A stretch of DNA of 64,000 bases from Lachnospiraceae bacterium (GTDB taxonomy: Bacteria > Bacillota > Clostridia > Lachnospirales > Lachnospiraceae): assembly GCA_910574865.1 (NCBI GenBank), contig CAJTDN010000014.1, positions 1,264 to 65,263 of the forward strand, in the 5' to 3' direction. The notes under the pieces are model-generated. The model saw only the letters and a program-made list of their open reading frames with translations. It did no database searches and had not been told where the DNA came from. Position numbers and translations under genes: made by a program. Of this stretch, positions 50,281 through 59,866 are shown one piece after another; the stretch's first letter is position 1, and every line of letters begins with the position of its first letter.

Positions 50281-51792
50281 ATGGTTTTAAAGCAATTGTT
50301 GGAGCGGTTGACATACGAGGTGGTGCAGGGGTCGGACGAACAGGAGGTCTCGACCCTGGTTTATGACTCGCGCAAGGTGGAGGCGGGGAGCGTGTTCGTC
50401 TGTATCAGCGGCGCGGCTTTTGACGGGCACCGGTTTATCGCAGACGTGGCGGCAAAAGGCGCGGCGGCGGTCGTGGTGGAGCGAAGCGTCGCGCAGTTGG
50501 AGGTCCCTGAGGAAGCCTTGCAAGGGCTTACGGTTATCCGGGTGAAGGACACACGTTACGCGCTGGCGTTGATGTCGGCGGCCTATTTCGGGTATCCGGC
50601 AGAAAAGCTGAAAGTCATCGGCATCACGGGCACGAAGGGCAAGACGACGACGACTTACATGATTAAGTCGATTCTGGACGACGTGGGTTACAAGGTCGGG
50701 CTGATTGGCACGATTGAGGCGATTATCGGGGAAAAGCATATTCCGGCGGCCAACACGACGCCGGAGTCGTACACGATTCACGAGTATTTCGCGGAAATGG
50801 CCGAGGCGGGCTGCGACTGCGTGGTGATGGAGGTGTCCTCGCAGGGGCTGATGCTCAACCGCACGGCGGGCATCCCGTTTGAAATCGGTATTTTCACCAA
50901 CCTGGGACGGGACCATATCGGGCCGAACGAGCATAAGGACTTCGAGGATTACATGCATTGCAAGGCGATATTGTTCCGGCAGTGCAAGCTGGGCATCGCC
51001 AACGTGGACGACATCCATTTTCAAGACATTTTCGCCAGGGCGACTTGCCGGGTGGAGACGTTCGGGTTTTCGAAAAAGGCGGACTTGCGCGCCGTGGACA
51101 CGCGCCTGGTCTCAAGGCCGGGATACTTGGGCGTTGCCTACCATGTGACGGGCAAGATGGACTTTGACGTGGAAATCGATATCCCGGGGATGTTCAGTGT
51201 ATACAATTCCCTGACGGCGATTGCCGTGTGCGGCCATTTCGGCGTGCCGGTGGAGGCGGTTAAAAAGGCGCTGGGGGCGGCGAAGGTCAAGGGGCGCGTG
51301 GAGCTGGTAAAGGTTTCGGACGAATTTACGCTGATGATTGATTACGCGCACAACGCCATGAGCCTGGAGAGCCTTTTGACGACGTTGCGTGAGTACGATC
51401 CGACCCGCCTGGTTTGCCTGTTTGGCTGCGGGGGCAACCGTTCCAAGGACAGGCGTTACGAGATGGGCGAGACGTCGGGCAGGCTGGCGGATCTGACAAT
51501 CATTACCTCGGACAATCCGCGTTTTGAGGAGCCGCAGGCCATTATCGAGGACATTAAGATTGGGATGGGGCTCACGGAAGGAAAATACGTGGAAATCTGT
51601 GACCGCAAGGAGGCCATCCGCTACGCCATCGAACATGGGCGGCGGGGGGACGTGATTGTCCTTGCCGGGAAGGGGCACGAGGATTACCAGGAAATCAAGG
51701 GCGTCAAGCATCCGATGGACGAGAGGGTATTGATTGCGGAAGTGGTGGAAGAATTGCGCAAGGAGGGCAAATTGCCGAATGCCGGCGCATGA
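50281..51792 (+). CDS. murE: UDP-N-acetylmuramoyl-tripeptide synthetase MurE
   Basis: A 503-residue cytoplasmic Mur ligase adding the third residue of the peptidoglycan stem peptide. The ATP site reads GITGTKGKTTTTYMIKSIL, with Lys instead of the usual Asn before GKTTT. The SDNPRFEEPQAI motif is the DNPR signature of meso-diaminopimelate-specific enzymes, and VLAGKGHEDYQE closes the C-terminal domain. The start at 50281 has GGAGGTAGG upstream. The next gene, priA, follows after 30 bp, so a joint transcript is likely. Confidence 0.9.
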   Translation: MVLKQLLERLTYEVVQGSDEQEVSTLVYDSRKVEAGSVFVCISGAAFDGHRFIADVAAKGAAAVVVERSVAQLEVPEEALQGLTVIRVKDTRYALALMSAAYFGYPAEKLKVIGITGTKGKTTTTYMIKSILDDVGYKVGLIGTIEAIIGEKHIPAANTTPESYTIHEYFAEMAEAGCDCVVMEVSSQGLMLNRTAGIPFEIGIFTNLGRDHIGPNEHKDFEDYMHCKAILFRQCKLGIANVDDIHFQDIFARATCRVETFGFSKKADLRAVDTRLVSRPGYLGVAYHVTGKMDFDVEIDIPGMFSVYNSLTAIAVCGHFGVPVEAVKKALGAAKVKGRVELVKVSDEFTLMIDYAHNAMSLESLLTTLREYDPTRLVCLFGCGGNRSKDRRYEMGETSGRLADLTIITSDNPRFEEPQAIIEDIKIGMGLTEGKYVEICDRKEAIRYAIEHGRRGDVIVLAGKGHEDYQEIKGVKHPMDERVLIAEVVEELRKEGKLPNAGA

Positions 51793-51822
51793 CGTGCACG
51801 TGCCGAGGGGAGAAAAGGGTTC

Positions 51823-54183
51823 ATGTTTGCAAACATTATCGTGGACATCACGCACGAAAAACTGGATAAAATATTTCAATACAAAGTCCCCTCCCGCCTG
51901 GAAGGGGAGCTTTGCGTCGGCATGGAAGTTTCCGTGCCGTTCGGGAGGGGGAACCGCCGCACCAAGGGGTACGTGATTGGGTTTTGCGAAACTTGTGATT
52001 ATGATTTGTCGAAGGTCAAGGAGGTCGGGGACATTTCCCGCAAGGGGATTGCCATCGAAGGAAAACTGGTGGCCCTGGCGGCATGGATGAAGGAGCATTA
52101 CGGGGGTACGATGATCCAGGCGTTGAAAACCGTGCTTCCCATCAAGCAGAAGGAGCGGGAGAAGGTACGCAAGAAAATCAGCCTTTTGCTAAGCGAGGAA
52201 GAGGGCAGGGAGAAGCTGTCCTTTTACTTGGGGAAAAACCAGCGGGCGCGGGCCAGGCTTTTGGCCGCGCTTTTGGACGACAGACTGCTTGATTACGAAT
52301 TGGTCAATAAGAAACTGAACATTCCCTTAAGTGTCGTGCGGGCCTTGGAGGAACAAGGGGTTGTCGCGCTGGAGTCCGAGCGGGTGTTTCGCAATCCCGT
52401 CCATTTGCAGGTGGAAAGGCACGGGCAGGGGGACACGGCGCAGGGCGGGAATCCGGAAGGAACGGCACAGGATAGGAATCTGGAAGAGACGGCGCAGGGC
52501 GAAAACCAGAGGGATGCGGCGTGGGGCGGCCAGAAAAGGGATTCTTTTCAATTTACGGAAGAACAGAGTATTGCGATTGAGACATTTTGGCAAGACTATG
52601 GAGAAGGGCGGTATGGTACGTATTTGCTGCATGGGGTGACCGGGAGCGGCAAGACGGAAGTCTACATCGAGATGATTCGCCGGGTCGTGGAGGGCGGGCG
52701 GCAGGCCGTCGTGCTGATACCGGAGATTGCCCTCACGTTCCAGACCGTGATGCGGTTTTACCGATGTTTCGGGGAGCGGGTGTCCATCATGCATTCGCGG
52801 CTCTCGGCCGGGGAACGTTATGACCAGATGATGCGGGCGAAGGAGGGCGAAATCGACGTGATGATCGGCCCGCGCTCCGCGTTGTTCACGCCGTTTCCAA
52901 ATCTTGGGCTGGCCGTCATTGACGAGGAGCATGAAAATACTTACAAAAGCGAGCAGGTGCCGCGCTACCATGCGCGTGAGACCGCCATCGCCAGGGCGCA
53001 AATGGAGCGCGCGAGCGTCGTCCTCGGGTCGGCGACCCCGTCCTTGGAGGCCATGTACCGGGCAAGGCGGGGAGAATACAAGCTGTTGGAGTTAAGGCAA
53101 CGTTCGATGCGGCAAAAAATGGCGGAAGTGCACGTCGTGGATTTGCGCGAGGAGTTAAAAAATGGCAACCGTTCGATTTTGAGCGGCGAGCTGGTAGAAC
53201 GGATGGACGATTGCCTGCAAAAAAAAGAGCAAATCATGTTGTTTTTGAATCGGCGCGGTTATGCCGGGTTTGTTTCCTGCAGGGAATGCGGGCATGTCAT
53301 CAAATGTCCGCATTGTGACGTTTCCCTCTCGTCCCACAAGGGGGGGAAGCTGGTGTGCCATTATTGTGGACATGAGGAGACGCGGCCGGCGGCCTGCCCG
53401 GAGTGCGGCTCTAAGCACGTCGGGGAGTTTCGGGCCGGCACCCAGCAAATCGAGGAAATCGTGAAGGCAAGGTTTCCGTCGGCGCGGGTGCTTCGCATGG
53501 ACATGGACACGACACGGGAAAAGGACGGGCATGAAAAAATCCTGGCGGCGTTTGCCAACGAGGAGGCGGATGTCTTGGTGGGGACGCAGATGATTGTCAA
53601 GGGACACGATTTTCCAAACGTTACCCTGGTCGGCATCCTGGCGGCGGACATGTCCCTCTATGGCGACGATTACCGCTGCGGGGAGCGGACGTTCCAGCTT
53701 CTTACGCAGGCGGCGGGGCGCGCCGGGAGGGGCGGCAAGCCGGGCGAGGCCGTGATACAGACCTACAGTCCCGAACACTATGCGATAGAGACCGCGGCCA
53801 GGCAGGATTACGCGGCATTTTACGAGGAAGAAATCCGCTACCGGACGCTGATGGGCTACCCGCCCGTGGAAAATTTGCTGGCGGTGCTCATAAGCTGCGG
53901 GGACGAGGCGCTTCTTTCGAAAGGGTGCCATTTTCTCAAGGAATACGCGCTGCGGATTTGTAAAAAGAAAGGCGGGAGCGACGCGAAAGTCGAGGTGATT
54001 GGCCCGGCCAGTCCGGGAATTGGAAAAATCAATGATATTTTTCGCAAAGTGCTCTACCTGAAATCGGAAAAATATGGTACACTGGTAGTCGTGAAAAATT
54101 GGTTGGAACAATATATTGAATTGAACCCTGGTTTTGGCAAGATGCGGATACAGTTTGATTTTAATCCGATGAATGTGTCATAA
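51823..54183 (+). CDS. priA: Primosomal protein N' (replication restart helicase PriA)
   Basis: A 786-residue superfamily 2 helicase that reloads the replisome at stalled forks. The N-terminal DNA-binding domain comes first, Walker A GVTGSGKTEVYIEM (about residue 270), DEEH in VIDEEHENTYKSEQV, eight zinc-binding cysteines between CRECGHVIKCPHCD and CPECGSKHVG, and the C-terminal helicase lobe GTQMIVKGHDFPNV. Residues about 196-241 are a glycine/glutamine-rich degenerate repeat (TAQGGNPEGTAQDRNLEETA) not seen in typical PriA, placed just before the helicase core. Confidence 0.93.
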   Translation: MFANIIVDITHEKLDKIFQYKVPSRLEGELCVGMEVSVPFGRGNRRTKGYVIGFCETCDYDLSKVKEVGDISRKGIAIEGKLVALAAWMKEHYGGTMIQALKTVLPIKQKEREKVRKKISLLLSEEEGREKLSFYLGKNQRARARLLAALLDDRLLDYELVNKKLNIPLSVVRALEEQGVVALESERVFRNPVHLQVERHGQGDTAQGGNPEGTAQDRNLEETAQGENQRDAAWGGQKRDSFQFTEEQSIAIETFWQDYGEGRYGTYLLHGVTGSGKTEVYIEMIRRVVEGGRQAVVLIPEIALTFQTVMRFYRCFGERVSIMHSRLSAGERYDQMMRAKEGEIDVMIGPRSALFTPFPNLGLAVIDEEHENTYKSEQVPRYHARETAIARAQMERASVVLGSATPSLEAMYRARRGEYKLLELRQRSMRQKMAEVHVVDLREELKNGNRSILSGELVERMDDCLQKKEQIMLFLNRRGYAGFVSCRECGHVIKCPHCDVSLSSHKGGKLVCHYCGHEETRPAACPECGSKHVGEFRAGTQQIEEIVKARFPSARVLRMDMDTTREKDGHEKILAAFANEEADVLVGTQMIVKGHDFPNVTLVGILAADMSLYGDDYRCGERTFQLLTQAAGRAGRGGKPGEAVIQTYSPEHYAIETAARQDYAAFYEEEIRYRTLMGYPPVENLLAVLISCGDEALLSKGCHFLKEYALRICKKKGGSDAKVEVIGPASPGIGKINDIFRKVLYLKSEKYGTLVVVKNWLEQYIELNPGFGKMRIQFDFNPMNVS

Positions 54184-54225
54184 TAAGAGGTTAGGGTCAA
54201 AACATAACAAAGGGAGAAGTGGAAA

Positions 54226-54702
54226 ATGGCAATCAGACAAGTTCGCGAAGTGGGAGACGACATTTTAAGGAAGCAGAGCAAGCCGTTGGCGAGAATGACG
54301 CTGCGCACGAAGATTTTGATTAAAGACATGCTGGACACGATGTACGAAGCGAACGGGGTCGGCCTGGCGGCGCCGCAGGTCGGCATCTTGAAGCAGGTCG
54401 TGGTGGTGGACATCGGGGAAGGCCCGTACGTGCTGATTAATCCGGAAATTATCGAGTCTTCCGGGGAACAGACCGGTGACGAGGGGTGTTTAAGCCTGCC
54501 TGGCAAGGCAGGAACGGTGACGCGCCCGAATTATGTGAAGGTGCGTTGTCTCAACGAGGACATGGAGGAAGTGACGTACGAGGGGGAGGAACTCCTGGCG
54601 CGCGCGTTCTGCCACGAGATTGACCATCTGAAGGGCATTTTGTATTCCGATTTGGCCGAAGGGCCGCTGCATGACGCGGCATATGAGGACGAGGAGAAAT
54701 AA
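54226..54702 (+). CDS. def: Peptide deformylase
   Basis: A 158-residue metalloenzyme removing the formyl group from new protein N-termini. The three active-site motifs are present: [18 protein letters not shown] with the metal-binding cysteine, and [10 protein letters not shown] with the two histidines and catalytic glutamate. GGGAGAAG precedes the ATG. It is followed after 2 bp by fmt, the formyltransferase gene acting at the other end of the same cycle. Confidence 0.96.
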   Translation: MAIRQVREVGDDILRKQSKPLARMTLRTKILIKDMLDTMYEANGVGLAAPQVGILKQVVVVDIGEGPYVLINPEIIESSGEQTGDEGCLSLPGKAGTVTRPNYVKVRCLNEDMEEVTYEGEELLARAFCHEIDHLKGILYSDLAEGPLHDAAYEDEEK

Positions 54703-54704
54703 GT

Positions 54705-55727
54705 ATGAAAATCATATTCATGGGAACCCCGGATTTTTCCGTGGGAACGTTGGAGGCGTTGGTCGCGGCCGGACACGAGGTGTGCCTGGCGGTGACGCAG
54801 CCGGACAAACCGAAGGGACGCGGAAAGGAAATGCAGTTTCCGCCAGTCAAGGAGGCCGCGCTTTCACATGGAATCGAGGTGTTCCAGCCGCGTCGGGTGC
54901 GCGAGCCGGAAAACGTGGAAAAACTAAGAAGTTATCAGGCGGACATCGTCGTCGTCGTGGCGTTTGGACAGATTTTGCCGAAGGAAATCCTGCAGATGAC
55001 CCCATATGGGTGCGTCAACGTACATGCCTCCCTTTTGCCGAAATATCGCGGCGCGGCTCCCATCCAGTGGGCGATTCTTGACGGGGAAAAGGTGACCGGG
55101 GTGACGACCATGCAGATGGACGAAGGGCTGGACACCGGGGACATGTTGAAAAAGGCCGAGGTGGAGATTTCGCCGCAGGAGACGGGAGAAAGCCTGCACG
55201 ACAAACTGGCCGCCGCCGGCGCCGGGCTTTGCGTGGAGACGCTTAAAGGGTTGGAAGAGGGAACAATCGTGCCTGAGAAACAAGGAGAAAGCCCGACCGC
55301 CTATGCAAAAATGTTGACGAAGCAGATGGGGAACATTGACTGGACACGGCCGGCGGTGGAAATCGAGCGGCTGGTGCGCGGGCTGAATTCCTGGCCCGGC
55401 GCGTACACGCATTGGGACGGCAAGGTGATGAAAATCTGGAAGTCGGCCGTGGCCGATACGGAAACGGTGGCCACGACACGGGACGGGTCGGCGCAGGTGA
55501 TGGCCGCGGGTGGGAATGAACCGGCGCGGTCGGCCGACGCGGTATGGTCCGTGTCGCCGGGGCGCGTGGTCTCGGTTGGGAAGGATTCGTTTCTTGTACA
55601 GACGGGCGACGGGCTTCTGAAAGTGGAAGAAGTGCAGGTTCCGGGAAAAAAGCGGATGGAGACGGGGGCGTTCCTGCGTGGCTGCGCATTGCCCGTGGGG
55701 ACGAAACTTGTTCAGGATGTCGAATGA
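54705..55727 (+). CDS. fmt: Methionyl-tRNA formyltransferase
   Basis: A 340-residue enzyme that formylates initiator Met-tRNA using 10-formyltetrahydrofolate. MKIIFMGTPDFSVGTLEALV, the catalytic VHASLLPKYRGAAPIQWAI and the DTGDM segment are intact, with a C-terminal OB-fold domain. Residues about 247-285 (TETVATTRDGSAQVMAAGGN) are a low-complexity insert inside that C-terminal domain. It starts 2 bp after def. Confidence 0.95.
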   Translation: MKIIFMGTPDFSVGTLEALVAAGHEVCLAVTQPDKPKGRGKEMQFPPVKEAALSHGIEVFQPRRVREPENVEKLRSYQADIVVVVAFGQILPKEILQMTPYGCVNVHASLLPKYRGAAPIQWAILDGEKVTGVTTMQMDEGLDTGDMLKKAEVEISPQETGESLHDKLAAAGAGLCVETLKGLEEGTIVPEKQGESPTAYAKMLTKQMGNIDWTRPAVEIERLVRGLNSWPGAYTHWDGKVMKIWKSAVADTETVATTRDGSAQVMAAGGNEPARSADAVWSVSPGRVVSVGKDSFLVQTGDGLLKVEEVQVPGKKRMETGAFLRGCALPVGTKLVQDVE

Positions 55728-55743
55728 ATGGAGGGATATTTGT

Positions 55744-56448
55744 ATGTTTCATTATTATTGGGATCCGACATATATTTTGGTGTTGATTGGAGTCGTGCTT
55801 TCCCTGGCGGCTTCGTCCCTGGTCAAGAATACGTATTATAAATACGCAAGGAACGTCAGTGTGTCGGGCATGACGGGAAGGGACGTGGCGGAGCGGATAT
55901 TGCGCATGAACGGCGTGCAGGGCGTGACCATACGCCGCGTGGCGGGGGAACTGACCGACCATTACGACCCACGCAACCAGACCGTGAACCTTTCGGAGGC
56001 GGTGTACGACTCTTGCTCGGTGGCGGCAATCGGCGTGGCGGCGCACGAGTGCGGGCATGTGCTACAACATGAAAATGGCTACGTGCCGATAAAGATTCGC
56101 GGGGCCCTGGTGCCGGTGGCCAATTTTGGTTCGCAAATTGCATGGCCGCTTATCTTGATTGGTTTTCTTATAAACGGCTATACGTCATCCATGTTTTTCG
56201 TGAATTTGGGAATCATCTTGTTTTCGGCGGCGGTCCTGTTCCAAATCGTGACGTTGCCGGTGGAATTTAACGCGTCCGCGCGGGCCCTTGGCGTGCTGGA
56301 ATCCGGCGGCATGCTTTACGGCGACGAGTTGAAGGGGGCGAGGCGGGTTCTTACCGCGGCGGCCATGACTTACGTGGCGGGCGCGGCCGCTGCCATCCTG
56401 CAGTTGATACGCGTCCTGGCAATTACGGGGAGAAGACGAAATGACTAA
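55744..56448 (+). CDS. YugP-type zinc metallopeptidase, membrane-bound
   Basis: A 234-residue protein with a membrane helix at about 9-27, the metal motif AAHECGHVLQHENGY at about residue 97, and two or three C-terminal membrane helices (WPLILIGFLINGYTSSMFFV onward). This is the neutral zinc metallopeptidase family, function unproven. The ATG at 55744 has ATGGAGGG upstream; a longer in-frame reading overlaps fmt and is unlikely. It overlaps rsmB by 8 bp, in the def-fmt-yugP-rsmB-rlmN order common in Clostridia. Confidence 0.9.
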   Translation: MFHYYWDPTYILVLIGVVLSLAASSLVKNTYYKYARNVSVSGMTGRDVAERILRMNGVQGVTIRRVAGELTDHYDPRNQTVNLSEAVYDSCSVAAIGVAAHECGHVLQHENGYVPIKIRGALVPVANFGSQIAWPLILIGFLINGYTSSMFFVNLGIILFSAAVLFQIVTLPVEFNASARALGVLESGGMLYGDELKGARRVLTAAAMTYVAGAAAAILQLIRVLAITGRRRND

Positions 56449-57856
56449 GGCGGTCGGCGAGCGGGAACTGGTATTGGAAATTTTGCTGGAAGTGTTGGAA
56501 AAGGGGGCGTATGCCCACGTCGTGCTGCGAAACGTCCTTTCCAAGTACCAGTACCTGGACAAGAGGGAACGCGCCTTCATCACCCGCGTAAGCGTTGGGA
56601 CGATAGAGCGCATGTTGGAACTGGATTATATTCTCGACCAGTTTTCCAAGGTGAAAGTGAGGAAAATGAAGCCGGTCATCCGTAATCTTTTACGCAGCGC
56701 GGTGTATCAGTTAAAATACATGGACACCGTGCCGGACGCAGCGGTCTGCAACGAGGCGGTCGGGTTGGCGGTCAGGAAAGGTTTTGGAAACCTGCGCGGT
56801 TTCGTGAACGGCGTGTTGCGAAACGTGGCGCGGGGGCTTGGAGATATAACATATCCGAAAGAGGAATTGCAGCGTTTGTCCGTTTCGTATTCCATGCCGG
56901 AATGGATTTTGCGGTCGTGGCTTGACGTGTACGATAAAGAAACGGTGGAAAAAATGCTGGTGGCGTTCCAGGAAGAACGGCCGCTTACGGTTCGTTGTAA
57001 TTTGAGAAAAAATTCCCCGGAGGAACTTCGGGAAAAATTGGAACGGGATGGCGTGAAGGTGGAGCGGCATCCTTATTTGCCATATGCGTTTTCGATTTCC
57101 GGTTATGATTACCTGGAGCGGCTTTCTTGTTTCGCGGACGGGGACTTTTACGTGCAGGACGTAAGTTCCATGCTGGTTGGCGAGGCGGCGCGTGTGCGGG
57201 CGGGCGATACGGTAATTGACGTGTGCGCCGCGCCGGGCGGGAAGAGCCTGCACCTGGCCGAGAAATTGGACGGGACGGGACACGTCGAGGCGCGGGATTT
57301 GACACCCTACAAGGTGGAATTGATAGAGGACAATGTTGCACGTGCGGGATTTGAGAATATCGACGTGAAGGTATGGGACGCGCTCGTCCTGGATGAATCC
57401 GCCGTGGGGACGGCCGATGTCGTGCTGGCGGATTTGCCTTGTTCGGGACTGGGCGTGCTTGGCAAGAAGGCGGATTTGAAGTACCGGGTGACGATGGAAA
57501 ACGTCGAAGAGCTGACAAAACTGCAGAGGAACATTCTAAAAAGCATAGGATGCTATGTAAAATGTGGCGGTACGCTCGTGTATAGCACTTGCACGATAAG
57601 CCCGATGGAAAATATCGGAAACGTGCGTTGGTTTTTGGAGAATTTCCCGGAGTTTGAGTTGGTGGACGTTTGGGAAAGGTTGTCGATGGAACTTGCGGAG
57701 AAATTACGGGAAGAGTCGGCGGTAGAGCGTGGCGAGTCGCGTGATGCTTTGATGGAGAAATGTTTGCAATTGCTTCCGGGCGTGCACGCGTGCGATGGAT
57801 TTTTCATCGCGGTCTTTGTAAAAAAAGTTTTGCGGCACGCAAGTGTCCGTGAATGA
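56441..57856 (+). CDS. rsmB: 16S rRNA m5C967 methyltransferase RsmB
   Basis: A 471-residue SAM-dependent methyltransferase. The N-terminal NusB-like domain (1-140) is followed by a Rossmann domain with VIDVCAAPGGKSLHLAEKLD for SAM binding, VVLADLPCSGLGVLGKKADL with the first catalytic cysteine, and LVYSTCTISPMENIGNV with the second. It modifies C967 of 16S rRNA. It overlaps the protease gene by 8 bp and precedes rlmN by 18 bp. Confidence 0.94.
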   Translation: MTKAVGERELVLEILLEVLEKGAYAHVVLRNVLSKYQYLDKRERAFITRVSVGTIERMLELDYILDQFSKVKVRKMKPVIRNLLRSAVYQLKYMDTVPDAAVCNEAVGLAVRKGFGNLRGFVNGVLRNVARGLGDITYPKEELQRLSVSYSMPEWILRSWLDVYDKETVEKMLVAFQEERPLTVRCNLRKNSPEELREKLERDGVKVERHPYLPYAFSISGYDYLERLSCFADGDFYVQDVSSMLVGEAARVRAGDTVIDVCAAPGGKSLHLAEKLDGTGHVEARDLTPYKVELIEDNVARAGFENIDVKVWDALVLDESAVGTADVVLADLPCSGLGVLGKKADLKYRVTMENVEELTKLQRNILKSIGCYVKCGGTLVYSTCTISPMENIGNVRWFLENFPEFELVDVWERLSMELAEKLREESAVERGESRDALMEKCLQLLPGVHACDGFFIAVFVKKVLRHASVRE

Positions 57857-57874
57857 AAATGAACGGGTGGGGGC

Positions 57875-58969
57875 ATGAAGAAGGACATTCTTTCTTATAC
57901 GTATGGGGAATTGCAGGATGAAATTGCGGCATTGGGCGAGAAACCCTTTCGGGCCGGGCAGGTTTATGAATGGCTCCACGTCAAGCATGTGGGCGATTTC
58001 GCGCGGATGAGCAATCTGTCCAAGGCATTGCGTGAAAAGCTGGCGGGGGAGTATGACATTTACACGGTGTCGCCGGTGGAGCGGCGGCAGTCCAAATTGG
58101 ACGGGACGAACAAGTTTTTATTCCGCCTGCATGACGGCAACACGGTGGAAAGCGTGTTGATGCGATACAAGCATGGGGCATCGGTCTGCATCTCCTCGCA
58201 GGTAGGGTGCCGCATGGGATGCAGGTTTTGCGCGTCCACGCTGGGGGGGCTGGAGCGAAACCTGGCACCGTCCGAAATGTTGTCGCAAGTTTACGCGGTC
58301 GGGGAAATCGTCGGTGAACGCATTTCACACGTGGTCGTGATGGGAATGGGGGAGCCGTTGGACAATTATGATAATTTCGTCAAGTTCGTGCGCATGCTTA
58401 CGGACGGGTACGGGCTGCATTTGAGCCAGCGCAACGTCACGGTCTCCACTTGCGGCATCGTGCCGGGGATTCTGGATTTGGCGGAGGAAAACCTGCAGAT
58501 TACCCTCGCGCTTTCCTTGCATGGTTCCACCCAGGAGAAGCGGAGGGAATTGATGCCGGTGGCGAACCGCTATGAATTGTCGGAGGTGCTGGCGGCATGT
58601 GACGCCTATTTTGAAAAAACGGGACGGCGCATCACGTTCGAGTACAGCCTGGTGGGCGGGGTGAACGACACGGACGAGGACGCAAGGAAATTGATTGCCG
58701 TCGCGCGGCCCCGCAATTGCCACGTCAACCTGATACCGGTCAATCCCGTTCGGGAGCGCGGGTTTAGGCGGCCGGGGAAAAAGGCGGCCCTGGACTTCAG
58801 GCAAAAGCTTATAAGAGCCGGGGTCAATGCCACGATACGGCGGGAGATGGGCACGGACATCGACGGGGCCTGCGGACAGTTGAGGCAAAGGCATGGGGTG
58901 GAAGCCGGGTTATCCACATCTTGTCCAGATGGAAAAGCTGGGATACAGACAAAAAAGCCGGAGTTTTGA
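57875..58969 (+). CDS. rlmN: 23S rRNA m2A2503 methyltransferase RlmN
   Basis: A 364-residue radical-SAM enzyme methylating A2503 of 23S rRNA and A37 of some tRNAs. The CxxxCxxC motif is in GCRMGCRFCASTLGG, the HVVVMGMGEPLDNYDN segment follows, and a C-terminal cysteine in DIDGACGQLRQRHG is the methyl-accepting or resolving residue. The last 20 residues (STSCPDGKAGIQTKKPEF) extend beyond the usual end. A TG-rich GGGTGGGGGC lies before the ATG. Confidence 0.95.
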   Translation: MKKDILSYTYGELQDEIAALGEKPFRAGQVYEWLHVKHVGDFARMSNLSKALREKLAGEYDIYTVSPVERRQSKLDGTNKFLFRLHDGNTVESVLMRYKHGASVCISSQVGCRMGCRFCASTLGGLERNLAPSEMLSQVYAVGEIVGERISHVVVMGMGEPLDNYDNFVKFVRMLTDGYGLHLSQRNVTVSTCGIVPGILDLAEENLQITLALSLHGSTQEKRRELMPVANRYELSEVLAACDAYFEKTGRRITFEYSLVGGVNDTDEDARKLIAVARPRNCHVNLIPVNPVRERGFRRPGKKAALDFRQKLIRAGVNATIRREMGTDIDGACGQLRQRHGVEAGLSTSCPDGKAGIQTKKPEF

Positions 58970-59119
58970 GACCCTGGATTTGTTACCTTTCCCACCCCGT
59001 GAAAAGATGACGGGAATTTGGCAAAATAATGAAAACGTCGTGATTTATCACTTGTCCTTTTCTTCCTATTGTGCTAAAATGTTTTATGATTGTGGAAGTG
59101 TGCATTAAAGGAGATTTTT

Positions 59120-59866
59120 ATGAAGACGTTTTCGATCACTGACGTGGGAATGGTAAGACAAGTAAATCAGGATTATGTGTATACGTCGGATGTCCCGATA
59201 GGGCCTTTGCCGAACTTGTTCGTGGTGGCGGACGGCATGGGCGGCCACCAGGCGGGGGATTTTGCTTCGAAGTATACGGTCGAGGTCGTGCGGCAGGAAT
59301 TGAAGCAGTGCGGCGAGACGGACGTGGAGAAAGCGTTGGTTCGGGCCATCAAGAAGGCGAACAAGGAGATTATCAAGAAGGCGTCGGAGGATGTCCATTT
59401 GAAAGGGATGGGGACGACCATCGTGGTGGCGACCATCGTGCGGCAGATGATGTATTTCGCCAACGTGGGAGACAGCCGGTTGTATTTGATTAACCAAGGC
59501 ATCACCCAGCTTACCAAGGACCATTCGCTGGTGGAGGAAATGGTGCGACTTGGCGGCATCAAGCCGGAGGAGGCCAAACACCATCCGGACAAGAACATCA
59601 TCACCCGGGCAATCGGGGCGAAAGACGCGGTGGAAGTGGACTTTTACGAGCACCGTCTGAAACGGGGAGACATCATATTGATGTGTACGGACGGGTTGAG
59701 CAACATGGTGGAGGACGAGGAGCTTTTCCATATCGTGCAGGGAGGCCGGGACATCGTGGAGGCGGGCACGGCACTTGTGGCCATGGCCAAGGAGAACGGC
59801 GGCACGGACAATATCGGGGTGGTTTTGGTAGAGCCATTTACTGACGAGGTGAGTATCGTATGTTAA
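59120..59866 (+). CDS. prpC: PP2C-type Ser/Thr phosphatase
   Basis: A 248-residue metal-dependent phosphatase opposing PrkC. VGMVRQVNQDYVY, VVADGMGGHQAGDFAS and MYFANVGDSRLYLI supply metal ligands, and GTDNIGVVLVE the last aspartate. The ATG at 59120 has AAAGGAG upstream, while an earlier in-frame start is less well placed. It overlaps prkC by 7 bp, the standard pair arrangement in Firmicutes. Confidence 0.94.
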   Translation: MKTFSITDVGMVRQVNQDYVYTSDVPIGPLPNLFVVADGMGGHQAGDFASKYTVEVVRQELKQCGETDVEKALVRAIKKANKEIIKKASEDVHLKGMGTTIVVATIVRQMMYFANVGDSRLYLINQGITQLTKDHSLVEEMVRLGGIKPEEAKHHPDKNIITRAIGAKDAVEVDFYEHRLKRGDIILMCTDGLSNMVEDEELFHIVQGGRDIVEAGTALVAMAKENGGTDNIGVVLVEPFTDEVSIVC

